A stretch of 64,000 nucleotides of DNA. Source: Massilia sp. H6 (GTDB lineage Bacteria > Pseudomonadota > Gammaproteobacteria > Burkholderiales > Burkholderiaceae_D). Positions 21,788 to 30,753 of this stretch are shown in pieces. The translations under genes were made by a program, and so were the position numbers. The notes below the pieces were generated by a model. The model was not told the DNA's origin. It ran no database searches and worked only from the letters and a program-made list of their open reading frames with translations. The DNA lies in the NCBI RefSeq assembly GCF_024802625.1, contig NZ_CP103371.1, positions 4,092,001-4,156,000 on the forward strand, written 5' to 3'. The first letter of the stretch is position 1. The number at the start of each line of letters is the position of its first letter.

Positions 21788-22935
21788 TGGCGGACGGAGT
21801 GATCGACCTTGATGTGGCAATCTGCGGCGCCGGGCCGGTGGGGCTGGCGCTGGCGGCCTTGCTGGTCCGGCGCGGCATGGCCGGGCAGCGAATCGCCCTC
21901 ATCGACGGCAAGTCGCTGGGCCAGGCGATCACGGATCCTCGCTCGATCGCGCTGTCCTGGGGCAGCGTGCAATTGCTGGAACAAGTGCATGCCTGGCCGC
22001 TGCCAGCCACGCCGATCCACGAGATCCATGTCTCGCGCCGCGGCCACCTGGGCCGCAGCCTGATGGACCGCGCCGACCACAAGCTGCAGGCGCTCGGTTA
22101 CGTGGCGCGTTATGGCGATGTGGTCGACGCGCTTGCGCGCGCCTGCGAGCGCGCCGGGGTGACCACGCTGCGCCCGGCGCGGGTGGAAGCGCTCGAGGAA
22201 AGTCAACGTGGTGTCGTGCTGCGCCTGGACGACGGACGCGAGGCAAGCGCGCAGGTGGCGGTGCAGGCCGAAGGCGGCGTGTTCGGGCAGCAGGACGGCA
22301 AGGCCCAGCAACGCGACTACGCCCAGACCGCGCTGATCGCGCGCGTTAGCGTAAGCGATCCGGTGCCGCACCGCGCCTTCGAACGCTTCACCGACGAAGG
22401 CCCGCTGGCGCTGCTGCCGCAAGAAGGCGACGATGGCCATGGCTACGCGCTGGTCTGGTGCATGCGCCCGGGCCGCGCGATGGATCTCCAGATGCTCGAC
22501 GACGCCAGTTTCCTGGCGCAGCTCGGCGCGGCCTTCGGTGGCCGCCTTGGCCGTTTCACCCGCGCCTCGGCCCGCATCGCCTTCCCGCTCGGCCTGAACG
22601 CCGAGCCCCGCGCCACCGCGCGCACGGTGGCGATCGGCAATGCCGCCCAGACCCTGCACCCGGTCGCGGGCCAGGGCCTGAACCTGGGCCTGCGCGACGC
22701 CGCCGTCCTGGCCCGCCAGCTCGCGCGCGGCCCCAGCCCGGAAACCATCGCTGCCTTCATGCACCAGCGCCACCAGGACCGCCGCCTGACGATCGGCCTG
22801 ACCGACACCATGGCCCGCGCCTTCACCGGCACCGGCCCCCTGCAACCCCTGCTCGGCCTGTCACTCGCCGCCCTCGACACCCTTCCCCCCGCCCGCCACC
22901 TGCTCGCCGAGCTCATGATGTTCGGCCGCCGCTAA
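21787..22935 (+). CDS. ubiH: 2-octaprenyl-6-methoxyphenol hydroxylase UbiH
   Basis: FAD-dependent monooxygenase of ubiquinone synthesis. The 382-residue protein has an N-terminal FAD-binding AICGAGPVGLALAALL and a C-terminal IGNAAQTLHPVAGQGLNLGL. The GNAAQTLHP form, rather than GDAAHTxxP, is typical of UbiH versus its UbiI/VisC relatives. RHQDRRLTIGLTDTM is another UbiH-like stretch. The start overlaps the pepP stop (TAATG), and the pepP-ubiH pairing is conserved in proteobacteria. Other Coq6-family members cannot be fully excluded. Confidence 0.85.
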   Translation: MADGVIDLDVAICGAGPVGLALAALLVRRGMAGQRIALIDGKSLGQAITDPRSIALSWGSVQLLEQVHAWPLPATPIHEIHVSRRGHLGRSLMDRADHKLQALGYVARYGDVVDALARACERAGVTTLRPARVEALEESQRGVVLRLDDGREASAQVAVQAEGGVFGQQDGKAQQRDYAQTALIARVSVSDPVPHRAFERFTDEGPLALLPQEGDDGHGYALVWCMRPGRAMDLQMLDDASFLAQLGAAFGGRLGRFTRASARIAFPLGLNAEPRATARTVAIGNAAQTLHPVAGQGLNLGLRDAAVLARQLARGPSPETIAAFMHQRHQDRRLTIGLTDTMARAFTGTGPLQPLLGLSLAALDTLPPARHLLAELMMFGRR

Positions 22936-23053
22936 CCCAACAATTAGGGTCAGAGTAGAATTAATTGCCAAGATCCTTTGAGCATCTGGCATAGCCCAAC
23001 AATTAGGGTCAGAGTAGAATTAATTGCCAAGATCCTTTGAGCATCTGGCATAG
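22936..23053 (+). repeat. Exact 59-bp tandem duplication
   Basis: Bases 22936-22994 and 22995-23053 are identical, running from CCCAACAATTAGGG to CTGGCATAG. The copy begins one base after the ubiH stop codon. The second copy continues into the full REP/MITE-like element; the first is a lone left half. Confidence 0.95.
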
Positions 23054-23287
23054 CGCTATTTAACTTAACTTCGACCAGTTGAGCCAGAGACTGTGCCCAA
23101 TAATTCGACACTGACCCTCATTTTCTTCGGATGCAACAACGCCAGAAATAATTAGGGTCAGAGTCAAATTACTCACCAAGAGCTTTTGATTAACTGACAT
23201 CGCGCTATGTTTCTTGGCCTGGCGATGGATCGGTAAATCAATTGGTGAATAATTCGACTCTGACCCTAATGAGGTGTGCGACGTGGT
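22936..23287. repeat. Gene-free island of REP/MITE-like elements between ubiH and pntB
   Basis: This 352-bp AT-richer gap holds no plausible gene. It contains three left ends of the type AATTAGGGTCAGAGT (from about 22942, 23001 and 23151). Two inverted right ends read CTGACCCTCATT (ending 23122) and CTCTGACCCTAAT (ending 23270). Two complete elements of about 122 bp result (about 23000-23122 and 23149-23270). Each has imperfect terminal inverted repeats and related interiors (CCAAGA-C/G-CTTTTGA and a CGCTAT core). The first left part is an additional 59-bp duplicate. No transposase gene is present, so these look like non-autonomous elements. Confidence 0.8.
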
Positions 23288-24745
23288 TTATTCGACGGCT
23301 TTGACCATGGATTCGATTACTTTCTTGGCGTCGCCAAAGACCATCATCGTATTCGGTTGGTAGAACAGTTCGTTGTCCAGGCCGGCATAGCCGGAGGCCA
23401 TCGAGCGCTTGTTGACGATGATGCTCTTGGCCTTGTAGGCCTCGAGGATCGGCATGCCGGCGATCGCGGACTTGGGATCTTTCGCGGCCGGGTTGACCAC
23501 GTCGTTTGCGCCCAGCACCAGTACCACGTCGGTCTGGCCGAACTCGCCGTTGATGTCTTCCATCTCCACGACCTGGTCGTAAGGCACCTCGGCTTCGGCC
23601 AGCAGCACGTTCATGTGGCCAGGCATGCGGCCTGCCACCGGATGGATCGCGTAGCGCACCTGGACGCCGCGCTCGGTGAGCTTGTCGACCAGCTCCTTGA
23701 CCGAGTGCTGGGCACGTGCCACCGCCAGGCCGTAGCCCGGGACGATGATCACCGACTCGGCATTTTGCAAGATGAAGGCCGCGTCGTCGGCCGAGCCGGA
23801 TTTCACCGGCTTTTGCTCCTTGGTAGTGCCATCGTCGACCACCGCTTCGCCGCCAAAGCCGCCCAGCAGCACATTGAAGAACGAGCGGTTCATCGCCTTG
23901 CACATGATGTACGAGAGGATCGCGCCGCTCGAACCCACCAGCGAGCCAGCGATGATCAGCATCGAGTTGTTCAGCGAGAAGCCGATACCTGCCGCCGCCC
24001 AGCCAGAATAGGAGTTCAGCATCGACACCACCACCGGCATGTCAGCGCCGCCGATCGGGATGATGATCAACACGCCAAGAACGAAGGACAGCGCGGCCAT
24101 GATGATGAACGGGGTCCAGGCCGGCTCCACGCCGTCGGCGAAGCAGAACACCAGGCCCAGCGCGATCAGCGCGATCGCCAGCACCAAGTTGAGCATGTGC
24201 TGGCCCGCGAAGCGCACCGGCGCGCCCTGGAACAGGCGAAACTTGTATTTGCCCGACAGCTTGCCGAAGGCGATCACCGAGCCCGAAAACGTCACCGCGC
24301 CGACAAAGGTACCGATGAACAGCTCGAGCCGGTTCCCGAATGGCAGCGGGGTCTCGCGCGTGGCGATGTTGAACGCCCACGGCTCGGACACGGCGGCAAT
24401 GGCAATGCACACCGCGGCCAGGCCGATCAGCGAGTGCATCGCCGCGACCAGTTCGGGCATCTTGGTCATTTCGACCTTCTTGGCCGCGATCGCGCCGATA
24501 CTGCCACCCACCACCACGCCCAGGATCACCAGCGGGAAGCCCATGCCGCGCCCGGTGCCGAGTTCGGCCTGCAGCTTGAAGATCAGGGCGACCGTGGTCA
24601 CCACTGCGATCGCCATGCCGGCCATGCCGAAGGTGTTGCCCAGGCGCGCGGTCGAGGGCGAGGACAGGCCCTTGAGCGCCTGGATGAAGCAGACCGATGC
24701 CACCAGGTAGAGCAGGGTCACGAGGTTCATGCTGATGAAATTCAT
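23288..24745 (-). CDS. pntB: NAD(P) transhydrogenase subunit beta
   Basis: Membrane subunit plus NADP(H)-binding domain III of the proton-translocating transhydrogenase, which makes NADPH from NADH using the proton gradient. The 485-residue protein has about eight to nine N-terminal membrane helices. The C-terminal domain carries [13 protein letters not shown] and [22 protein letters not shown], the NADP-binding signature, and [13 protein letters not shown]. The start overlaps the pntAB stop by 4 bases. It is the last gene of a three-gene operon. Confidence 0.97.
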   Translation of the reverse strand: MNFISMNLVTLLYLVASVCFIQALKGLSSPSTARLGNTFGMAGMAIAVVTTVALIFKLQAELGTGRGMGFPLVILGVVVGGSIGAIAAKKVEMTKMPELVAAMHSLIGLAAVCIAIAAVSEPWAFNIATRETPLPFGNRLELFIGTFVGAVTFSGSVIAFGKLSGKYKFRLFQGAPVRFAGQHMLNLVLAIALIALGLVFCFADGVEPAWTPFIIMAALSFVLGVLIIIPIGGADMPVVVSMLNSYSGWAAAGIGFSLNNSMLIIAGSLVGSSGAILSYIMCKAMNRSFFNVLLGGFGGEAVVDDGTTKEQKPVKSGSADDAAFILQNAESVIIVPGYGLAVARAQHSVKELVDKLTERGVQVRYAIHPVAGRMPGHMNVLLAEAEVPYDQVVEMEDINGEFGQTDVVLVLGANDVVNPAAKDPKSAIAGMPILEAYKAKSIIVNKRSMASGYAGLDNELFYQPNTMMVFGDAKKVIESMVKAVE

Positions 24746-25065
24746 GCCTGTTCTCCCGCCGCCGGCAGCTTGGCTTTCGGCTCCTTTTTCTTGAACATCT
24801 CAAGCATGCGCCGCGTGACCATGAAGCCGCCAAAGACGTTGACCGCGGCCAGCGCCACCGCCAGCGTGCCGGCCACTTGTCCGGTGAGTCCTTCGGTGAG
24901 GCCGGCTGCCAGCATGGCGCCGACGATGATGATGGCGGAGATCGCGTTGGTCACCGCCATCAGCGGCGTGTGCAGCGCGGGGGTGACGTTCCAGACCACG
25001 TGGTAGCCGACGTAGATGGCCAGCACGAAGATGATCAGGTTGATGATGGTGTGGCTGATTTCCAT
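24742..25065 (-). CDS. pntAB: NAD(P) transhydrogenase subunit alpha, part 2 (membrane part)
   Basis: A 107-residue membrane piece equivalent to the C-terminal end of E. coli PntA. It has three hydrophobic helices: [42 protein letters not shown] and [20 protein letters not shown]. The split of PntA into two chains is common in alpha- and beta-proteobacteria. It sits between the soluble alpha-1 subunit and PntB and overlaps pntB by 4 bases. Confidence 0.95.
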   Translation of the reverse strand: MEISHTIINLIIFVLAIYVGYHVVWNVTPALHTPLMAVTNAISAIIIVGAMLAAGLTEGLTGQVAGTLAVALAAVNVFGGFMVTRRMLEMFKKKEPKAKLPAAGEQA

Positions 25066-25106
25066 GCTTCGCTCCTAGAATCTGTTCCTGAAACCGATCT
25101 GCGCAA

Positions 25107-26219
25107 TCAAGTGCGCAACACCGCGCCGTCCGCGCACACCAGCGTGGCGCGCACGATCTCGTCTTCGCGGTCGATCATGAAATTTCCATCCTTGTCGATG
25201 ACCAGCTTGAGGAAATCGAGCACGTTACGGGCATACAGTGCCGAAGCATCGGCCGGCACCAGTCCAGCCAGATTCGGCTCGCCGATGATATGAACGCCAT
25301 GCTTGATCACGGTGCGACCCAGCTCCGTGAGCGGGCAGTTGCCGCCCTGCTCGACGGCCATGTCGACAATGACCGAACCGGGCTTCATCGCCTGAACCGT
25401 CTCTTCGGAAATCAATACCGGCGCCTTGCGGCCCGGGATCAGCGCGGTGGTGATGATGATGTCGGCCAGCTTGGCACGCTCGTGCACGAGTTCGGCCTGG
25501 CGTCGCATCCAGTCCGCCGGCATCGGGCGCGCGTAGCCGCCCACGCCCTTGGCGATCTCGCGCTCTTCGTCGGTCACGAGCGGCACGTCGATGAACTTGG
25601 CGCCGAGCGACTCTACCTGTTCTTTCACGGGCGGGCGCACGTCGGACGCTTCGATCACCGCCCCCAGCCGCTTGGCAGTAGCAATCGCCTGCAGGCCCGC
25701 CACGCCCACGCCCATGATCAGGACCCGGGCCGCCTTGACGGTGCCGGCTGCCGTCATCAGCATCGGCATGAAGCGTCCATAGGTGTTGGCCGCCACCATC
25801 ACGGCCTTGTAGCCGGCGATGTTGGCTTGGCTCGAGAGCACATCCATCGATTGCGCGCGCGAGATGCGCGGCGCGGCCTCGAGAGCAAAGGCGACCAGGC
25901 CGGCGCCTGCCATGGCGGCCAGGTTGTCGGTATCGAAAGGATTGAGCATGCCGACCAGGACGGTCCCGGGACGCATCAGGGCGCGCTCGGCATTGTCCGG
26001 GCTGCGCACCTTGAGCACCATGTCGGCGCCCAGCGCGCTGGCGGCATCGACAATGGTGGCGCCGGCGGCTTCATAGGCCGCATCGGGAATCGATGCCTGG
26101 ATACCGGCGCCGGCGCCAACCAGTATCTGGTGGTGCGCGGCCAGCTTCTTGACGGTTTCGGGAGTTGCAGCGACGCGGGTCTCGCCCGGCCGTATCTCGG
26201 CCGGTATGCCAATTCTCAT
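25107..26219 (-). CDS. pntAA: NAD(P) transhydrogenase subunit alpha, part 1 (NAD-binding domain)
   Basis: Soluble NAD(H)-binding domain I of the transhydrogenase. The 370-residue alanine-dehydrogenase-like protein starts MRIGIPAEIRPGETRVAATPETVKKL. Its Rossmann motif is VLIMGVGVAGLQAIATAKRLGA, followed by EASDVRPPVKEQVESLGAKF. It is the first gene of pntAA-pntAB-pntB. The promoter is expected in the AT-rich 252-bp gap up to nudJ, where no clear operator was recognised. Confidence 0.96.
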   Translation of the reverse strand: MRIGIPAEIRPGETRVAATPETVKKLAAHHQILVGAGAGIQASIPDAAYEAAGATIVDAASALGADMVLKVRSPDNAERALMRPGTVLVGMLNPFDTDNLAAMAGAGLVAFALEAAPRISRAQSMDVLSSQANIAGYKAVMVAANTYGRFMPMLMTAAGTVKAARVLIMGVGVAGLQAIATAKRLGAVIEASDVRPPVKEQVESLGAKFIDVPLVTDEEREIAKGVGGYARPMPADWMRRQAELVHERAKLADIIITTALIPGRKAPVLISEETVQAMKPGSVIVDMAVEQGGNCPLTELGRTVIKHGVHIIGEPNLAGLVPADASALYARNVLDFLKLVIDKDGNFMIDREDEIVRATLVCADGAVLRT

Positions 26220-26471
26220 GAATCCCTCCGTTCAGTGGACGATATTCTTTCCACCAATCTAACATGTAATGACGAAGATTGCTTAATAACAAATATAAAA
26301 AAACCAATCTGGAATTGTGTCGCAAGATGCGGGCTGCAGCCAGACGAACCCATCCGACGTTTGCAGAATATCAAGCCCAATTAACGACATGGGAGCACGG
26401 CCAAGCTCGCATGGATGAGCAGAAAACGCTGTTGTCAAGGTAAAATGTCGGCTCATTTTTCGAGGAAGCGC

Positions 26472-26954
26472 ATGACCGATATCTTCAAACCATCCGTGAC
26501 CGTCGCCGCCATCATCGAGCGCGATGGCCGTTTTCTCCTGATCGAGGAAGAAACGAGCGAAGGCGTGAAGCTGAACCAGCCGGCCGGCCACCTCGATCCG
26601 AACGAGTCGCTCGAGCAGGCGGTGGTGCGCGAAGCACTCGAAGAATCCGCGCATGAGTTCATCCCGACCGGCCTGGTGGGCATGTACATGTCGCGCTACC
26701 ATTCGAAGTCGCGCGGCGCCGACATCACCTACCTGCGCTTCACTTTCTGCGGCGACGCCGGACGCGAATTCGACCAGCCGCTGGACGAAGGCATCTTGCG
26801 TACCCTGTGGATGACGCGCGACGAAATCGCCGCCAGCGCCGAACAGCACCGCAGCCCGATCGTGCTGCAGTGCGTGGACGACTACCTGGCTGGCCGGCGC
26901 ATGCCGCTGGCCCTGCTTTACACCCACCCCTCGGTGTTCGAGGGCGGGATCTAA
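26472..26954 (+). CDS. NUDIX hydrolase, NudJ (phosphatase) type
   Basis: A 160-residue pyrophosphohydrolase. The Nudix box spans G-x5-E-x7-REALEES (from [21 protein letters not shown]); the usual Gly after REUXEE is Ser here. The N-terminal [23 protein letters not shown] and the placement just upstream of the tRNA thiolase gene match NudJ/YmfB, which acts on nucleoside di- and triphosphates and HMP-PP. It lies 16 bases upstream of mnmA, so they are probably co-transcribed. The substrate is inferred from the family. Confidence 0.9.
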   Translation: MTDIFKPSVTVAAIIERDGRFLLIEEETSEGVKLNQPAGHLDPNESLEQAVVREALEESAHEFIPTGLVGMYMSRYHSKSRGADITYLRFTFCGDAGREFDQPLDEGILRTLWMTRDEIAASAEQHRSPIVLQCVDDYLAGRRMPLALLYTHPSVFEGGI

Positions 26955-26970
26955 TCAAGACGGAAACAAG

Positions 26971-28074
26971 ATGAGCAAGAAAAAAGTCGTCATCGGCATG
27001 TCGGGCGGCGTCGACTCTTCAGTCGCGGCGTGGATGCTCAAGGAGCAAGGCTACGAGGTCATTGGCCTGTTCATGAAGAACTGGGAAGACGACGACGACT
27101 CCGAATACTGCTCGACGCGCCAAGACTGGATCGATGCGGCCAGCGTGGCCGACGTGGTAGGTGTCGATATCGAGGCGGTCAATTTCGCCGCCGAGTACAA
27201 GGACCGCGTGTTCGCCGACTTTCTGCGCGAGTACCAGGCCGGACGCACGCCCAATCCGGACGTGCTGTGCAACGCCGAGATCAAGTTCAAGGCCTTCCTC
27301 GACCATGCGATGAAGCTGGGCGCCGACCTGATCGCCACCGGCCACTATGCGCGGGTGCGCGAGAACGACGGCCGCTTCGAGCTGCTCAAGGCCTTCGACC
27401 ATACCAAGGACCAGAGTTACTTCCTGCACCGCCTGAACCAGGCGCAGCTCTCGAAGTCGCTGTTCCCGCTGGGCGAGATCCCCAAGACAGACGTGCGCAA
27501 GATTGCGCAGCAGCTGCAGTTGCCCAATGCGCAGAAAAAGGATTCGACCGGCATCTGCTTCATCGGCGAGCGCCCGTTCCGCGAGTTCCTGAACCGCTAC
27601 CTGTCGCACAAGCCGGGACCGATGAAGCTCGATGACGGCACCGTCGTGGGCGAGCATATCGGCCTGTCGTTCTACACGCTGGGGCAGCGCAAGGGCATCG
27701 GCATCGGCGGCCTGAAGTCGCACAAGAATGCTGACGGAACCGGCGAGCCATGGTTCGTGGCGCGCAAGGATATCGCCACCAACACGCTGTACATCGTGCA
27801 GGGGCATGACCACCCATGGCTGCTGTCGGGCAGGCTCGAAGCCGGCCAGGCCAGCTGGGTCGCGGGCGAAGCACCCGCGCCACGCGCCCTGTCGGCCAAG
27901 ACCCGCTACCGCCAGGCAGACGTGGCCTGTACCGTGCTGGCCGAAGGAATCGATCGTTTCACGCTCGATTTCACCGAGCGGCAGTGGGCGGTAACGCCCG
28001 GGCAGTCGGCCGTGCTGTATGACGGCGATGTGTGCCTGGGCGGAGGAATCATCGACGCCAACAGCGCCGGGTGA
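26971..28074 (+). CDS. mnmA: tRNA-specific 2-thiouridylase MnmA
   Basis: Thiolates the wobble uridine (U34) of tRNA-Lys, -Glu and -Gln. The 367-residue protein has the PP-loop [10 protein letters not shown] (residues 11-20). The two catalytic cysteines are Cys100 ([12 protein letters not shown]) and Cys196 ([12 protein letters not shown]). ATGHYAR and the DQSYFLHRL segment are also standard. Probable operon with the upstream NUDIX gene, a conserved pairing in proteobacteria. Confidence 0.98.
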   Translation: MSKKKVVIGMSGGVDSSVAAWMLKEQGYEVIGLFMKNWEDDDDSEYCSTRQDWIDAASVADVVGVDIEAVNFAAEYKDRVFADFLREYQAGRTPNPDVLCNAEIKFKAFLDHAMKLGADLIATGHYARVRENDGRFELLKAFDHTKDQSYFLHRLNQAQLSKSLFPLGEIPKTDVRKIAQQLQLPNAQKKDSTGICFIGERPFREFLNRYLSHKPGPMKLDDGTVVGEHIGLSFYTLGQRKGIGIGGLKSHKNADGTGEPWFVARKDIATNTLYIVQGHDHPWLLSGRLEAGQASWVAGEAPAPRALSAKTRYRQADVACTVLAEGIDRFTLDFTERQWAVTPGQSAVLYDGDVCLGGGIIDANSAG

Positions 28075-28106
28075 CGCCAGGAGGGTGGACGGCCAAGCCG
28101 CCCATC

Positions 28107-29876
28107 CTATGAAAGCTCGCGTTGCTCCAGCCACTGCGCCAGCGCCGCCGGCGCCATCGGACGCGCATAGTGATACCCCTGCGCTTCGTCGCAGCCTGCC
28201 GCGCGCAGCAGCTGGGCCACCTCGGCGCTCTCCACGCCTTCGGCCACCACCCGGTGGCCAAGGTCGTGCGACAACTTGATCATGGTCGTCACCAGCGCCA
28301 GTGTGCGCTCGTCGTTCGCCATGCCGCGCACGAAGGACTGGTCGATCTTGACCACGTCGGCCGACATGTCCTGCAGGTAGGCCAGGCTGCTGTAGCCGGT
28401 GCCGAAATCGTCGATAGCGATCTTCACGCCGGCCGCCGTCAACCGCCGCATGGTGTCGTGCGCCGCCTTCGGTTTGCGCATCAGGGCACTCTCGGTCAGT
28501 TCCAGTGCCAGGCAAGCGGCCGGCAGCGCATGGCGCGCCAGCCCTGCGAGCACGCGTTCGCAAAAATCCGGTTCTTCCAGGTTCACCGCCGACACGTTGA
28601 CCGCCACCTGCAGCGCCACCCCGCCGGCGTGCCACGCGGCGAGCTGGCGCAGCGCCGCCGCCAGTACCCACTCTGTGGTGGCGCGCGCCAGCGACGTGGT
28701 TTCGATGATCGGAATGAATTCGGCCGGTCCGATGGCGCCGGCCTGCGGATGGTTCCAGCGCAGCAGCGCCTCGACGCCGAGGCAGGCACCATCGGTCAAC
28801 GATACCTTGGGCTGGAAGGCCAGGTGCAGTTCGTCCGGCTGCGTCAGGGCGCGGCCAAGCTCTCCGATGAGCCAGAAGCGGCGGCGATAGAGGGCATCCT
28901 GCTCGGCCGAAAACACCCGCAGCCCGGATTCGGTGTCGCGCGCGTCGTGGGCGGCGCTGTGCAGGTTGCGCAGCACGTCGAGCGGCGCATCCTGGCTGAC
29001 GGCAAAGCGCACCAGCCCCACCGTGGCGCTGGTCAGGAAGCCAGCCTGGCCGGTCGGGAAGCGCTCTCCCAGCCAGGCCAGCAGCGTGCTGCTAAAGCTT
29101 ACCAAAGAGGCCCCGAGCGGCGCGAAGAACGCGAACTGGGTCGTGCCCACATGGTAGACCTTGCCGTCGCCGGCAAGGCGGCGCAATGCCGGCACTGCGG
29201 CACGCACGGTGTCGTCGAGCCAGGCGCTGCCCATCACGCGCATGGCGTCGTTGAGCTGCTCGGGGCTGGCCAGGCTGACCAGCGCGGCGAGCTGCGGTTC
29301 GCCCTCGACCTTGACGATGCCAAGGTCGCGCATGTCGCTGACGAACTGGTTACGGTTGGGCAGACCGCTGAGCGGATCGATCCGGCCCAGCGCGTGCTGC
29401 AATTCGATCTGCGCCATCACCATCGCCGCCAGGTCAAGCAGGGTAGCGCGTTCCGCCTCGGTTACCGTGCGCGGCTCGGTTCCGAGCACGCACATCGCCC
29501 CCAGGCAGTGCCCGGCCTTGGTGGTCAAGGGCGCCCCAAGATAAAAGCGGATGCCGCTGTCAGCCAGCACGCTGTCGCGGAAATAATCGTCTTCGAGCAG
29601 GTCGGGTACCGCCACCAGCTGGCCGCTCTGTGCGACCGTCGCACATGGCGCCTTCAGGCGCGGGATCGCAGCGTGCTCCACGCCCACCTTGGACTTGAAC
29701 CACTGGCGGTCGACATCGGTCAGCGATACGGCGGCAATCGGCAGCTGGAATAGCTGCGCCGCCATCCGCGTGATGCGGTCGAACGCGTCGTTCGGGGCGG
29801 TATCGAGCAGCTGCAACTGCTGCAGGGCGTCGAGGCGGCTGGCTTCATCGGTAACCAGATGGTTCAATGAATTCAT
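28107..29876 (-). CDS. GAF - degenerate GGDEF - EAL cyclic-di-GMP phosphodiesterase
   Basis: A 589-residue soluble signalling protein. A GAF sensor domain covers about residues 15-160. A GGDEF-like domain covers about 165-320; it keeps DPLSGLPNRNQF but has GTTQF (244-248) instead of GGDEF, so it cannot make c-di-GMP. An EAL domain covers about 340-589. EAL residues needed for hydrolysis are present: E369-A-L, Asn427, Glu459, Asp489-Asp490 in DDFGTGYSSL, Lys510, Glu546 and Gln567. It should therefore degrade c-di-GMP under GAF control. Its GAF domain resembles that of the divergent neighbour at 30037. The GAF ligand is unknown. Confidence 0.93.
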   Translation of the reverse strand: MNSLNHLVTDEASRLDALQQLQLLDTAPNDAFDRITRMAAQLFQLPIAAVSLTDVDRQWFKSKVGVEHAAIPRLKAPCATVAQSGQLVAVPDLLEDDYFRDSVLADSGIRFYLGAPLTTKAGHCLGAMCVLGTEPRTVTEAERATLLDLAAMVMAQIELQHALGRIDPLSGLPNRNQFVSDMRDLGIVKVEGEPQLAALVSLASPEQLNDAMRVMGSAWLDDTVRAAVPALRRLAGDGKVYHVGTTQFAFFAPLGASLVSFSSTLLAWLGERFPTGQAGFLTSATVGLVRFAVSQDAPLDVLRNLHSAAHDARDTESGLRVFSAEQDALYRRRFWLIGELGRALTQPDELHLAFQPKVSLTDGACLGVEALLRWNHPQAGAIGPAEFIPIIETTSLARATTEWVLAAALRQLAAWHAGGVALQVAVNVSAVNLEEPDFCERVLAGLARHALPAACLALELTESALMRKPKAAHDTMRRLTAAGVKIAIDDFGTGYSSLAYLQDMSADVVKIDQSFVRGMANDERTLALVTTMIKLSHDLGHRVVAEGVESAEVAQLLRAAGCDEAQGYHYARPMAPAALAQWLEQRELS

Positions 29877-30036
29877 GTGAGAAACAAAGACATATTTGAC
29901 GGAAATGACGATTGTACGTGGAAAAAGCCCGAGAAGTCGGGAGGAGTGTCGCCCAAACCCCGGTTCAATTGCGCATTTTCGTCAATTATGCACAACATCT
30001 CGGTTAGAATCCCAGTACTTGCCTTTGAGTCAACCC

Positions 30037-30735
30037 ATGACAGCGCCACCTGACGACGATCCAATCCTGACCACACGCGACGCGGCGCTGCTGCTTGGCG
30101 TTGCCGTCAGTACTACCCAGCTGTGGATGGAAAGCGGCGCGCTGCCGGCCTGGAAAACGCCCGGCGGACATCGCCGCGTGCGCCTGAGCAGCGTGCGGCA
30201 GCTGCAGATGCAACAGAGCGAAGAAACCGGTATCGCCCCCGAATGCACTACCGAAGGCACAGCGCTGGAAGCGGCGCGGCTGGCGGCACTGGCCGCTTCC
30301 GGCTTGATGGATACGCCACCAGAAGAAGTATTCGACCGCCTGGCGCGGCTGGCCGCGCAGTTGACCGATTGCCCGATTGCGCTGATCACCCTGCTGGGCG
30401 CGCAGCGCCAGTGGTTCAAGGCGCGCGTCGGCACCGATATCACGGAAACGCCGCGTGAGTGGGCGTTTTGCAGCCATGCGCTGGCCGCGGCGGTTGCCTT
30501 CGTGGTGGCCGATGCGCAGGACGATCCGCGCTTTGCCGGCAACCCTCTGGTCACGGGCGAGCCCCATGTGCGCTTCTATGCCGGGATACCGCTGGCCGAT
30601 GCCCAGGGGCGGCAGCTCGGTACCCTGTGCGTCTTCGACCGCGAACCACGTTGCCTGCGCGAGCGCGAGATGCGCGCGCTGCACGAACTGGCGGCGATCG
30701 CGTCTGAAGAGATCGCGCGCCGCACCCAGGTTTAA
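30037..30735 (+). CDS. Excisionase/MerR-type helix-turn-helix protein fused to a GAF domain
   Basis: A 232-residue putative regulator. Residues 10-57 form an excisionase/MerR-like DNA-binding domain (LTTRDAALLLGVAVSTTQLWMESGAL, then TPGGHRRVR). A GAF domain spans about residues 78-228 (FDRLARLAAQLTDCPIALITLL, RQWFKARVG, RFYAGIPLAD, LGTLCVFDREPR). The GAF region is clearly similar to that of the divergent GAF-EAL protein (both have RQWFK, RFY-x-G-x-PL and LG-x-x-CV). The ATG at 30037 is preferred over an open-frame start at 29896, because the leader is unlike the family and would overlap the divergent promoter. The target genes are unknown. Confidence 0.82.
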   Translation: MTAPPDDDPILTTRDAALLLGVAVSTTQLWMESGALPAWKTPGGHRRVRLSSVRQLQMQQSEETGIAPECTTEGTALEAARLAALAASGLMDTPPEEVFDRLARLAAQLTDCPIALITLLGAQRQWFKARVGTDITETPREWAFCSHALAAAVAFVVADAQDDPRFAGNPLVTGEPHVRFYAGIPLADAQGRQLGTLCVFDREPRCLREREMRALHELAAIASEEIARRTQV

Positions 30736-30753
30736 GGTATGGCGCGGTGGCGA

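Noticed and set aside
29928..29941. Small hairpin CCCGA/TCGGG between the divergent GAF genes
   Set aside because: Five base pairs only and no U tract, so it is within what a high-GC sequence gives by chance.
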